Below are positions 10,174 to 19,974 of a stretch of DNA of 64,000 nucleotides, piece by piece. This DNA comes from Gracilaria domingensis. Its lineage: Eukaryota; Rhodophyta; Florideophyceae; Gracilariales; Gracilariaceae. The notes under the pieces were generated by a model. That model was not told the origin of the DNA. It saw only the letters and a list, made by a program, of their open reading frames with translations, and ran no database searches. The position numbers and the translations under genes were made by a program. Position 1 is the stretch's first letter, and every line of letters begins with the position of its first letter. Where the stretch lies: the NCBI GenBank assembly GCA_022539475.1, contig VCMS01000064.1, positions 62,001 through 126,000 of the forward strand, in the 5' to 3' direction.

Positions 10174-10932
10174 ATGAGCCTTACACGTTCACACTGTTGT
10201 GCGTTCCAAGCGTCCGTTCCTCTGGTAACGCTCCCAACGACAACGACCACGGTCTGCCCACTGCCACGCAGCCATTCAACGCCCCAAATGCTTCGAGTTC
10301 AGAAGAAACGGCGGCCGGACGACTGGGAAAAGAAGAAATCCAAGCTCTCTGGTCGCTTCCTTCCAATGGACCCACGAGACGAAGCTATCATCAATCTTCT
10401 CGAAGGCGACAACAGCCTACCAGAAGTGGAAACTGAGTATGGACCAGAAGGACCCCCAGCGGAGGCATACGGCGATTCGGGTTTAGGTCGGCCAAAGAAG
10501 TGGAGCAAACGCTCCGAGGCAGCCAGAAAGCGATGGGCAGATCCGTCATACCGGGCGAAAATGTTGGAAAAGAGAGCAGCGAAACGACGAATGAATGAAG
10601 AAGCGAATGGTGGCCCGAAGCAGAAAGTGGAAATAGGTCGAATGGATAGCATTACGCTCTGCGATGATGACAGAGCTAAGGCCATTAATGACTATGCACG
10701 AAGTAACAAGCTACGAAGCGAAAAGATTTCAGCGTTTCATCGCAACCGCAAATTGTGGATGGAGACTCGATTGAGTACCGGACGACCAAAACTCACTGAT
10801 GAAGAGTACGTTCAAATGAAGAAGGCACAACAGGAAAAGCGGCGGGACATTGCATTGAGGCGCGTTCGGAATAGTCGTGCGAAAAAAACCAACGCAGACT
10901 TCAGTTCTCATGAAACAGATTCGGAGACGTGA
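10174..10932 (+). CDS. Basic protein with NUMOD3-like DNA-binding motif
   Basis: The 252-residue product starts at ATG 10174 and has a Ser/Thr-rich, acid-poor N-terminus of about 35 residues that looks like an organelle presequence. A very basic body follows. The segment KWSKRSEAARKRWADPSYR followed by AKMLEKRAAKRR resembles NUMOD3 (nuclease-associated modular domain 3) repeats, which occur in homing endonucleases and in some plastid-targeted plant proteins. No nuclease domain is visible. The rest is helical, rich in Lys, Arg and Glu, with the short motif STGRPKLTDEEY reminiscent of an AT-hook-like GRPK; a second GRPKK occurs before the NUMOD3-like segment. Two GRPK motifs plus the basic helix suggest DNA or RNA binding, possibly in a plastid or mitochondrion. 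The assignment is by motif resemblance only. Confidence 0.6.
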   Translation: MSLTRSHCCAFQASVPLVTLPTTTTTVCPLPRSHSTPQMLRVQKKRRPDDWEKKKSKLSGRFLPMDPRDEAIINLLEGDNSLPEVETEYGPEGPPAEAYGDSGLGRPKKWSKRSEAARKRWADPSYRAKMLEKRAAKRRMNEEANGGPKQKVEIGRMDSITLCDDDRAKAINDYARSNKLRSEKISAFHRNRKLWMETRLSTGRPKLTDEEYVQMKKAQQEKRRDIALRRVRNSRAKKTNADFSSHETDSET

Positions 10933-11379
10933 TTGATAGAGTATTAGTCAGCTACGCTTTCGATACGACGTGACCAACAATAGAATGTATATACAGAGGA
11001 AGATATATGAAGATGCAATGACACGTCAGGGTTATGGTTGTCGTCCCGAATCACGTTCTTCTGGTCTCCGAAACCAGCTACCAAAGCTTATTCATCTTGC
11101 TATAACTTACATGAGGGCATTAGACTGTCGATTCTCTTTTTCGTCTTTACGGGTGCAATAACTAGATATTGCAGAGCGTTTCTGTTCAACGAACACCTCT
11201 CTTACTGAGCAAGCCAGCACCCTTTTCGGCTAACCGAGGCTAACTCTTGAGTATTTCCTTACATGTTAATCCTCTGCCTTCTTCCTAAGGTGCCGTTGAT
11301 AGTTGGGAAATGATACATGGCATTAAGAATTATTCTTCAGATTGGACAATGCAGAATATACTGATCAACATCATTCAGA
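10933..11379. other. Intergenic stretch, nothing recognised
   Basis: About 450 bp of moderately AT-rich DNA between the NUMOD3-like gene and the decayed OHCU decarboxylase copy. No feature seen. Confidence 0.5.
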
Positions 11380-11884
11380 ATCTATCTCTATTCGCGATTT
11401 AATCGCGAAACACTTTCTCAACTCTTAAACGAGCAGTTTCTTCTATTTGACTGCATGCTTCTCTCAAAACGCTTCGAAAATTATTTGCTTACTTTGATTT
11501 CGTACCGCCATGATAAACGGAAACTAATGTTTCATATCTCTCATTGAGTGTTGCAAACTTTTCCCTTTCTTCATCAGTTAGTGCGTCTAGCCCAGTACTT
11601 GTCTGTTCTTCGCCACTCTCCTTGGTCAATCGCTTCGCCGCTGTGAACTTTCCAGCCTAATCTGGAAGTGCTCTCAGCCCTTGCAGTCGTTCCTCTTTCG
11701 TAGCTACTCGAAACGTACGACATAAGAGTTCGTGCACGCCTTCAACACTATCATGAACAGTCGAATTGTTTGCATATGATCGTTCTGATACCCAAGATGT
11801 GTATTCAAATACTGATCTGAAATGTTTGACAAACTGCGATGGCGAGAACAGTGATGGCTTCAACGCGACTGAAGTCATATCCAT
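11380..11884 (-). pseudogene. Decayed copy of OHCU decarboxylase
   Basis: On the minus strand, the ATG at 11884 opens a 75-residue frame nearly identical to the start of the intact gene at 14229 (SVALKPSLFS, ERSYAN, CRTFRVATKEERL shared). The family motif HPDLAG is changed to LPD-stop-AG, so the catalytic His is lost (CTT for CAT) and a TAG stop follows at about 11656. Similarity continues beyond the stop (SGEEQTSTGLDALTDEEREK), then short deletions shift the frame and a segment equivalent to ILEAFERRVRKD is missing. Similarity fades near 11380. It lies in inverted orientation to the working gene with 2.3 kb between their starts. It keeps no intron, and the intact gene has none either, so the mechanism of duplication is open. 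Confidence 0.88.
11391..11409. repeat. Short perfect inverted repeat inside the pseudogene
   Basis: TTCGCGATT and AATCGCGAA flank a single T. The intact gene lacks this palindrome at the matching place, so it arose in the decayed copy. Confidence 0.7.
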
Positions 11885-14228
11885 GTTTGTAGTCCAGGCG
11901 GCCTGCGTATGCCACGGTGCGGCTCTGTTCTTCGGAGAATCGTTCAGCTTCCGGAAACGTTTTTATAAACGAGCAAAGGGAGCTTATAATTGTTCCTATA
12001 GCGCACCGCTTGGGCACATCATATGATACTACTCGCTTACACATGACGACGAAACGCCCGCGGTCGGAAACACCTAAGATATCTAATGATTCTCATCGTA
12101 GTCCAGTAAGTGTAGTACGGCTACTTCGTTGTGGTCAGTGGTTGCGATGTAGAGGTATAATAGGTCGTTGGGTCTTGAGCAAACCCACGCGTACGAGCGG
12201 AATTAGCTTTACCGTTTTCATAAATGAGAGAGATATATATATACTACTCGCTTACACACAATGAGCCTTGGTCTGATCTTCATTCCTGCGATCAAAGCAA
12301 AACGAGCTGGCAAATAGATCTCCGCCAGCGCCGTGATTTAGAGTTGCCATTGTTGATGAGAAATAATCCCCTCTCTTCCGTTCTTAGCCTCCGTTGGAAA
12401 TCGGTTTGCGTTCTCATTTCGCTTTGATTCTTTGTAGAGGGATCGGACTCAGGCACACCACGTGAAGGCGATATGCACTTGCCCAAATAATCCCTATCCT
12501 ATTCTTTAGTGTAGTCCGCTTCTGGTTCATGGGATGTAACGAAAGAGTTCTATAATTCTAAAAGGAATAATGGATCAATACGCTATTGGTTTACCGTCGT
12601 GCTCTCATCCTGCAGCGAACGCCTCTTGTGAAGCTTTTCGGACCCTGTGCGCCGTTCGAACTGCCAAGCCTCGACATGGGTGCTGTTGTACGACATTGAC
12701 GACCCCGCCAGGGCCGTCAGCGCCCGCCTAAGGCGGGAGTTAAGAGCCGTTACTCTACGCAAAAAAACCGTCTATTGCACGCGTCTCTGCATTAACCCTC
12801 TACCCCAACTGAGTCCAACTTCAAGAGATAAGGTCTAATATATTGATTCCAATAACGATGACGATCGCTAACCAACACAAAATCAAAGATTGCGAGCTGC
12901 AGACTGCAATCTAGATTGGAAGGACCGTACGAGAGCGAAATTGCAGTTACAAAATATGTAAACATTGCAATAGCAATTGCAATAGTTTGGCGACCATGAA
13001 TAAAAATTCACACTTAGGGATGCAACTGCAACTAGACTTCTTCCGTGCGCATGAAACAGTAGCTATAATTTTTATACAATAGCAATTCATCTCAAACGTT
13101 TATGAGCAACATATCAATTAAAGTTTCAAAATTTCGGCAGACGGTCTGTATACACAGCCTAAATATGCCCAGATCTTCTACCCGTTTGAAACTTTTGCTT
13201 CTGACGTTGAGTACTTAAAAATACGAGATACGAAATAAAATATAGTACAGATACAAAACAAACGTAAGTATTTGATAATACATATTTGATGGTACAAAGA
13301 GACTGCCAGAAATGTAATACTGCTTTGCAAGAACTTCAATAAGAAACAAAGGTGGCTGAAAATGAACACTTGATCATCCGTACAAAACCTGATTAAACAT
13401 AACCCACAAAACTTCTTGGGCTTTCTAAAGAGAGAAAGTTTTCTTTGAAAGCTTTACTGTAGTTTAGAATAAGAAACTACCGCCCAAAATAAAGAAGAAG
13501 AAAAAGAAGAAGCACTTGATATCGGAATTGCAAACATTCCTAAAATTGCAATACAGATTGGCGATCTGCAGCTGAAGAAGAACAAAAATTTCTGAGTGCA
13601 AGGCAAGATGAGATTAGAATAGTGATTGTAGGCAGATGTGGCTTCCAATAAAGAAAGAGGAAAGGTGTGTCTTTTTGAGTGGTTTTGGATTGATTGTGAT
13701 GAGTAAAATCAACAAAAATCGGATTGTGCTGACCTCCGCTCATCAGTTCTTTAGCTTCTTCGGAGCGAAAAACACGACATTTAAACCATACCCTTGATTC
13801 AAAGCTAATGTATGCATTGAAGGAGAAAGAAGCTCGCCAGTTCGCTTTATGATACGCCCGCATAGCATGGTTTGATTGACTAATTGACTTTTTCGCAATC
13901 AGCAGTAACACGTACAGTACATACTTTTTGTGATAGTTCCCTGTCTTAACAAGCGTCAGAAACCCATACACAAAGCCGTCGTCAACGTCAGTTTGCAATA
14001 TGATGATTCTCAAATCGTTCGATTCGAAGGATATGGCACACCATGTTTTTTTTCTTCTTTTTTCCGAATTTTGTCAAAGGTTCCGAAATGCAGGTTGTAA
14101 CTCTACGTGTAGAACGCGATTCAGTCACTTCTGGTCCAGAAGTTCTGGAAGTGTCATCGTGAAGTTGCGAAGAAACTATTGTACAGAAACGGAACATAGA
14201 ACATTATTGCGCCATCTGGGCCCTGAAG
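11885..14228. other. 2.3 kb AT-rich spacer between the two OHCU decarboxylase copies
   Basis: No gene could be supported. An 18-bp direct repeat lies at 12026-12043 and 12241-12258. Around 12880-13050 the hexamer-like words TTGCAA/TGCAAT/TGCAAC recur many times. An open frame at 13540-14013 (minus, 157 codons) has no recognisable content. A purine-rich AGAAGAAGAAA tract lies near 13493-13512. Confidence 0.5.
12026..12258. repeat. 18-bp direct repeat pair
   Basis: The word ATACTACTCGCTTACACA occurs exactly at 12026-12043 and again at 12241-12258, 215 bp apart. The enclosed 197 bp contain no recognised element. It may be the trace of a small insertion with its target duplication, or chance reuse. 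Confidence 0.6.
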
Positions 14229-14777
14229 ATGGATAAGACTTCAGTTGCGTTGAAGCCATCACTGTTCTCACAATCGCAGTTTGTAAAACAATTCGGGTCA
14301 GTGTTTGAGCACTCTCCTTGGGTAGCGGAAAGATCATATGCAAACATTTCATCGGTTCATGATAGTGCTGAAGGTGTGCACGAAGTATTATGTCGTACGT
14401 TTCGAGTAGCTACGAAAGAGGAACGATTGGAAGTGCTAAGAGCACATCCTGATTTAGCAGGGAAGCTTGCACAGGCAAAACGGTTGACAAAGGACAGTGG
14501 CGAAGAACAGGCAAGTGCTGGGTTAGACGCACTTACTGATGAAGAAAGGGAAAAGTTTACAGTACTCAATGAGAGGTATAAACTGAAGCACGAGTTTCCG
14601 TTTATCATGGCGGTGCGAAATCAGACGAAGCAGAGCATTCTTGAAGCGTTTGAAAGACGCGTGAGGAAAGATACACTAGAAGAAATGGAGGAGGCATGCA
14701 ATCAGGTGGAAACAATCGCTCGTTTCAGAATTGAGAAAGTGTTTATCGATTATAGAGACGCAAATTTGACTTCCTAA
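14229..14777 (+). CDS. OHCU decarboxylase (urate degradation)
   Basis: 2-Oxo-4-hydroxy-4-carboxy-5-ureidoimidazoline decarboxylase makes S-allantoin, the third step of urate breakdown after urate oxidase and HIU hydrolase. The 182-residue protein has the family landmarks in order: VLRAHPDLAGK with the catalytic His, SGEEQASAGLDALTDEE, the LNERYKLKHEFPFIMAVRN region and ILEAFERRVRKD. The length is close to the usual 165-180. The C-terminus NLTS is not a peroxisomal PTS1 signal, and no clear PTS2 nonapeptide is visible, so a cytosolic site is possible. Xanthine dehydrogenase, which supplies urate, lies 25 kb to the right. A degraded inverted copy sits at 11380-11884. Confidence 0.95.
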   Translation: MDKTSVALKPSLFSQSQFVKQFGSVFEHSPWVAERSYANISSVHDSAEGVHEVLCRTFRVATKEERLEVLRAHPDLAGKLAQAKRLTKDSGEEQASAGLDALTDEEREKFTVLNERYKLKHEFPFIMAVRNQTKQSILEAFERRVRKDTLEEMEEACNQVETIARFRIEKVFIDYRDANLTS

Positions 14778-16728
14778 TGCACTCATGTAAGTTATATCGA
14801 TATGAATATGCTTCCGTTTTAGTGACCGGGCCATTAGATACACGTAGTTGCCTCTCAACAGCGGGCAATAAACTACCCTTGCACTGGCAACCGATAACCT
14901 ACCCATAAGTTACCGTCCAGATGCGAGACCAATGAAAAAAGGGAGACAAGACCTTCCCCACAGGTTTATAGTCACAATAGGTATATGTTACACGAACCAG
15001 AAGATATTGTCCACTCGTTACTACACGACCCGTTTTGGCTGTTCCTATGCTGCATTGAAAGTATCACTTTTGGTCCAGTCAGAAATGATAAAGCAAACGC
15101 TATTGCAAGATCATGTCACAGGGTGTAGCGAGCAAATACAAGACTTACATCAGTTTCTTTCGAGTACATGAGCATCTAACCCTATCCAGTGGAAGTACAA
15201 TATGGCCATTGATCGAAACTTCACACTCGCTTACGCCATTCATCTTCGCTCTGAGGAGGGAAGGATGCCGCGTTGCGCATATGCACGAGAGGATTGCCAT
15301 GTAACTTTTCACAAAAAAGAAATGGTCGTCGCGGCCTGGCGTCGAAAGTAGACATGGAACCGGGTCTTTGGTGAAAACAGCCGATACGATTTTGAGAGTG
15401 GAAAGAGGCTCTTTGCCAGTCGAGGTGCGGAAAGCTCCACAGCATATGCTTTCCATGCAGTGAGCGACCTTGAAAGTGCAGACGAGTATGCAGCCAACGT
15501 TGCGTATTCGAAATTGTTGCGCTGCAGAATGTACACGACGAAATCTCAAAACAGGCAACACAGGCAACTCATCTGACGTTTGCAACGTAAAGGGTGCAAG
15601 CTCGGCGGGCGCTTACAAAGTTGACACGGTCCAGCTGCATAGCTGGGGCTTGACTGGAATAAAGCCATCATGAAAGGCGTAGATGGACGCATCGCACTGG
15701 TGCACGGGTACCAGAGGTAGTCGGTATCTTGTCGGAAGCAATTGCACGCTCGCGATACTCGTTCCAATCCATGCCTGCTTGTAAAGCGCACGGCTCGAAG
15801 AGTTGAACACGTGACTCCCTGTTGCTGGTCCGCGACGATTGCGTTCACAAGAATAAACGTGAGTGGCCGTTAGGCGCATGAATGTTCTGGAAGACGTTGG
15901 GAGCATTTGAGACAACAGTGGGTAACAAACTGCATCTTGAGTTCATGAAATGTCTTGCTGGAACTTTTGCGTTCGTTCGACGAAGTGCGAGAGCGGCTTT
16001 GTCCTGCAATGGAGGCCGTCCAAGCACGGCGAACAGGACGCGAGCATGAGGTGAGCTGCGGGCTTCGTGCAGCACGCTGTGTCAGACCGAGGCGGCCGAG
16101 ACCGAGAACTACGTACCAGCCCGCGAATAATTGGCGCGAGTGCGCACTTCGCACAGCGCCCAGTGAGCACTGCTCACCGTAAACAATATACGGCGTGTAC
16201 GTACCGGCGCTACGTGGGACGGCGGAGCGCGGCTGTCGTGCACGGCGCGCAGCTTTATGCTCGATTTGAGCTCGGTCGGTGCGAGAGCGCGTGGATCGCG
16301 AGCGCAAGACGAGCCCGTGGCGGCCGCCACCAAGCGCGTTGGCGCCTTTATTTTCGGCGTGCGCCAAATCGTAACGGATTGGGCTGTTTTGGTGTAAGGA
16401 CGCGCGCGCGAAATGTAGCAACGTGAAAACGTATCAACCGCATGTTACATAGCGCGCTCATACCGCTGCTGCGCGATTGAACGCGGCGGAAAGCACTCTT
16501 GGTTTGGTACAAAAATCGCGAGTCATCTCACACGCATGGCGTATTACAGACGGTTTAATAGCGCCTTGCACAGTCGAGGCGCTTGTTGGAGGAGGCTAAC
16601 AAGTTAAGAAGAGTCAGACAACAAAAAAAAAAAGAAAGAAACAGACGGAGGAGCAAAGGGAAAATCTATCATCTATCCACTAGTTGCGACAAAGCCGCAT
16701 GGCGAAATGCAAAATTGACGGCGCACGC
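14778..16728. other. 1.95 kb intergenic stretch with a composition change
   Basis: The left half is ordinary mixed sequence with no supported gene; an open frame at 15145-15585 (minus) is unrecognised. From about 15.9 kb the DNA becomes visibly GC- and CpG-rich, the start of the GC-rich block that runs to about 25 kb. An A-run lies at 16622-16633. No RNA gene recognised. Confidence 0.5.
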
Positions 16729-17493
16729 TCATGACGAGGGCGCATGATCAAATGCATTCGAACATAACTTAACAACATGATCGACCAACAGCGAATTAAA
16801 CGAAGTACTCCTCTTCACCGCAACATTCTTGCTCAAATGTGCTTCATCGAGCACATCAGTAGGTGGCGACTTGATACTTTCCTGTTCATCCGCCGACGTG
16901 CACGGCGACAGCAATCCGTCATGCTTGGCGTGTACCTCGGGCACATCACTGGCCACGCTGCCGCCCTCGTCCGACGACGACGACGGCTCACAATGCACAG
17001 TGGTCAACTGCTCCGCAAAAGAAACGCTCCTGGGCACGCGTCTGCTCTCAAATCGCCTCAAGTCGGAATACTCGCTTCTGGACCTGGGCAACGTGGGCGG
17101 GCGAGGCGGCCTCATCGTGGGCATGAACGTGGAGAAGAAGGTTGCGATTTCATTCAGTTCCTGCGCAGCCGATTGGGTGGGCGTGGTGCCTGGATGCCGT
17201 TGCGCCTCCTTGAGCGAGTGCGTCAGAGAGAGCGGTGCATCGCTGCGACGCGGCGCCACGTGCATGTGGCGCGGGCGGTGGTGATGATGATGGTGACGGT
17301 GGTGGCGGTGCGAGCGGTGCGAGCGGTGCGGGCGCGATGCGCGCGTTGGGCGCGGCGGCGGCGATGTGGATGCGAGCGCGGTGGGGATGGAATTGGTGCG
17401 CGAGCGCGACGGGCGGTGGGGGTGGGCGCGGGGCGCGGCGGCGACAGAGGCGGGCGGCGAGTTGGGCGGTGAGTTACAGGAGAGAAGAGTCAT
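16729..17493 (-). CDS. Disordered Pro/Ser/His-rich protein with an RVxF-like motif
   Basis: The 254-residue product begins at the ATG at 17493. The N-terminal third is Pro, Ser and Ala rich. Around residues 57-75 it is full of His and Arg, including a run of six His. The central part has PPRPPTLPRSRSEYSDLRR and then RRVPRSVSFAEQL. The RSVSF core fits the RVxF docking motif of protein phosphatase 1 regulators and is also a good basophilic kinase site. An acidic Ser cluster (SSSSDEGG) follows. The C-terminus ends in a short possible helix (FNSLLVDHVVKLC). No known domain. Codon composition suits the GC-rich block. I infer a signalling adaptor only weakly; it is otherwise an unknown protein. Confidence 0.6.
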   Translation of the reverse strand: MTLLSCNSPPNSPPASVAAAPRAHPHRPSRSRTNSIPTALASTSPPPRPTRASRPHRSHRSHRHHRHHHHHHRPRHMHVAPRRSDAPLSLTHSLKEAQRHPGTTPTQSAAQELNEIATFFSTFMPTMRPPRPPTLPRSRSEYSDLRRFESRRVPRSVSFAEQLTTVHCEPSSSSDEGGSVASDVPEVHAKHDGLLSPCTSADEQESIKSPPTDVLDEAHLSKNVAVKRSTSFNSLLVDHVVKLCSNAFDHAPSS

Positions 17494-18031
17494 ATTAGCG
17501 AGAGCGTCTACGGTGAAGAGAAGAGGGGCAGGGGAGAAGAGGGGCGGGAAGGTGCGGGGGGCGGGAGGAAGGGGGAACGGTTGGAGCGGGTGGAAGGGGG
17601 CAGGGGAGGAGAAGACGGCGGACGGCAGCGGACGCGAGCGCGGCGCGCGGTTTTATGTCGCGGACGGCGATGGCGGCGCGCAGGCAGGGGGCAGCAACGC
17701 GCGTCTCATGCTTTTTCGCACGCGTTTTGGCGCAGCGAGCGCGCTTGCTTACGTAGCCGTTTTTCACGCCGCGCCGCCGCGCCATCTGGTTATGGCGCCG
17801 GCGGCGCGCACGCGGCGCGCGCAGCGGCTCGCGGGCGCACTGCTGTTACACGCGCGCACGCGCGCGCGCGCGCGCGCGCGCGCTCACGCCTCCATCTCGC
17901 CGTTCGGCTCGCTCGCCATCCAGTTCCACCGTGTCGCGTGCGGGCTGGGGCTCAGCCGCGGCAGCGACCCGCCCGACCGCCCGCGCAGCGACGACGCCAG
18001 CAGCGCGTCCGTCTCCTCGTCGTTCTCAAAA
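17494..18031. other. GC-rich spacer with a Z-DNA-prone CG run
   Basis: 538 bp, very rich in G on the plus strand at the left (GGGGGCGGGAGG-like) and in CG dinucleotides at the right. It contains the alternating tract listed separately. Long open frames across it on both strands reflect the GC bias and are not supported as genes. Confidence 0.5.
17847..17883. repeat. 37-bp alternating pyrimidine-purine tract, mostly CG
   Basis: A strictly alternating run made of TACACG followed by (CG)n with a CA interruption. Such tracts favour left-handed Z-DNA under supercoiling. It lies about 350 bp upstream of the start of the 254-residue gene. Confidence 0.85.
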
Positions 18032-19974
18032 TCAGTCGAGCCTCTGTGGATCGTCATCGCTGCCGTGCGTCCCGACGGCGGCGGCCGCCGACACCATCGG
18101 CATGCCCTCCAGGTCGCGCCCCTTGAGCGCCCCTTCCTCGCTTCCGGCCACAGTGCCCGCCCCCCGCTCGCTCTCGAACTCCTCCGACGGCGAGATGTAC
18201 TCGCGGAGCAGGCACATCAGCACCGGTGATGTCATGCTCGTCACCCCGATGATCGCCCACAGCACCGTGCCATGATGCGCGCCCTGCGCCGGCATGAACG
18301 TGCTCAGCAGCCACCCAGACATCCCCCCACCAGCAGCTTCACCGAGAACAGCGGCGCCGAGGACAGGCTCGAGTAGATGCCCTCTGAGCCGTGCGCGCTC
18401 ACCTCCATCGTGTACTCGTACACGCGCGGTGAATAGATTGCCTCTCCGATGCTCAGCGTCACCATGAACATCACCACCCCAAAGTAGCTCTGCTTTATCG
18501 CAACCCAGAAAGGGCTCGCCGCAGAGATGAAGCTTCCGCCGATAATCATGGGAAATGACTCGATATGTCGCGTCATAAGCCCAACCATCGGCACCAAGAA
18601 GATGATCAGGAACGGGTTGATTGCGTAGATCATGCCGAACGGCGCGTCGTGTCCGAACTGACGCGTCAGATACTTGGGCATCGTCGCGTCCAAATGACGA
18701 AACACCAGACGCACTCCAATTAACAGCAGCGTGAACAGGCTCAGTCTCCAGAACGCGGGGTCCTTCAACACCTCTCGCGTTTGAGAAAGCGGGCTCTCTC
18801 GGTTCGGCGTGTATTCCTGAACCGTTCCACTTTCATCCACGTGAACCTCTCGAATGCCGATCAGAACCACCAGCACCATCATAGCGGTGGATATCGCGCT
18901 ACTCAGAATCACCAGTCGCAGTCCGGACATCTTGATTTGACCGTATGAATGTAGATCGATGGTAACACCAGCGTCGAACAGACTTCTTGCAAGGTCGACG
19001 AGCGGCCCTGCACACAGAGCGGCCACGTTCATCATGGAATAGAACAATGAGAAAGCAAACGTGCGATTGTGCGCGTTCGTATAGCGTTTTATACCTATCG
19101 TCATGATGGGTATACCCAGGCATTCTGCAAACGGAAGCAACGAATACAGCATGAGCACGGCCATGTGGCGCGACAGCGTCACAGCCATAATAAAACGCGA
19201 CAAAGCACCGATCAAAGCGCCGACCAAAAGCGATGCGCGAACGCCCAAGTAGTCAATAAACCAGCCACATAACAAGCCGAAAAAGGTGCTCATCACGCCG
19301 TAAGCGCCGTATGCCCAGCCGGCGGCCGTGTCGGACATACCAAACTCATCGGTCAAAAAGATGGTCAACACCAATGAAAGCGAAAAGTAAGCATAACTTG
19401 AAAGAAACTTCAAAGCAAAGATCAGCCACAGCTCACGTGGAGCCTCTTCTAATTGTCGTACATGCACCATCAACTTGACCAGCTTGACCTTTATCGACTC
19501 AAAAGCACCTGAAACCGAGGCGCGTCCACCACCAACATGACGTCGTCTCCCCGGGCGGTGTGCACGCCTCGGAGACGGCGACGGTGCAACAGGCGGCAGT
19601 TTGATAACAGAGGGCGCCGGCTGCACGGCGCCATACACGGCGGGGGGTTCGAGCGGTAACTGCGATAACTGCGGCAGCTGTTGCGAGCTACTTGTACGAC
19701 TGCCGACGGTGCTGACGCTCGGACTTTGCTCGAACAAGTCGGGACGGGCGGATAAACTGGGTCGAAATCGTGTACTGGTGTCCAGAGAGGACGCAAGCAT
19801 AGGTGGGGGCATCGGTCGCCATGATTCACTGTTTGCGACGTATGACTCGGCACCAGGAGATTGAGCCCAGATTTCGGAGCCGTCGTCGTCGTCGTCGGTT
19901 GGTATGGCTATGGCGCGAGCCGCCAAGGGGTGCGTGGGGCGCGTGGGGAGGCGGCCCTCTTCGGCGGAAGACAT
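18032..19974 (-). CDS. MFS transporter, reading frame interrupted once
   Basis: An integral membrane protein of the major facilitator superfamily, substrate unknown. It starts at ATG 19974 with a disordered cytoplasmic N-terminus of about 150 residues (acidic DDDDD, then Pro/Ser). Twelve hydrophobic segments follow, beginning LIFALKFLSSYAYFSL; the loop after TM2 has the MFS-like GWFIDYLGVRASLLVG motif. The frame meets a stop at 18304 after VKLLVGGCLGGC. The neighbouring frame from 18322 continues with MSGWLLSTFMP and the last transmembrane helix, and ends at 18032. The switch falls on a run of six G; one more G would join the halves into about 647 residues with the membrane helix intact. A sequencing indel or a recent mutation would both fit. 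Confidence 0.85.

Noticed and set aside
13540-14013. 157-codon minus-strand frame in the AT-rich spacer
   Set aside because: No recognisable motif; includes a low-complexity part and has no leader-like sequence.
15145-15585. 146-codon minus-strand frame
   Set aside because: No recognisable motif, several competing frames of similar length, ordinary intergenic composition.
17366-18229. Long plus-strand open frame in the GC-rich spacer
   Set aside because: Arises from GC bias; it overlaps the CG tract and the opposite-strand MFS gene and has no domain.
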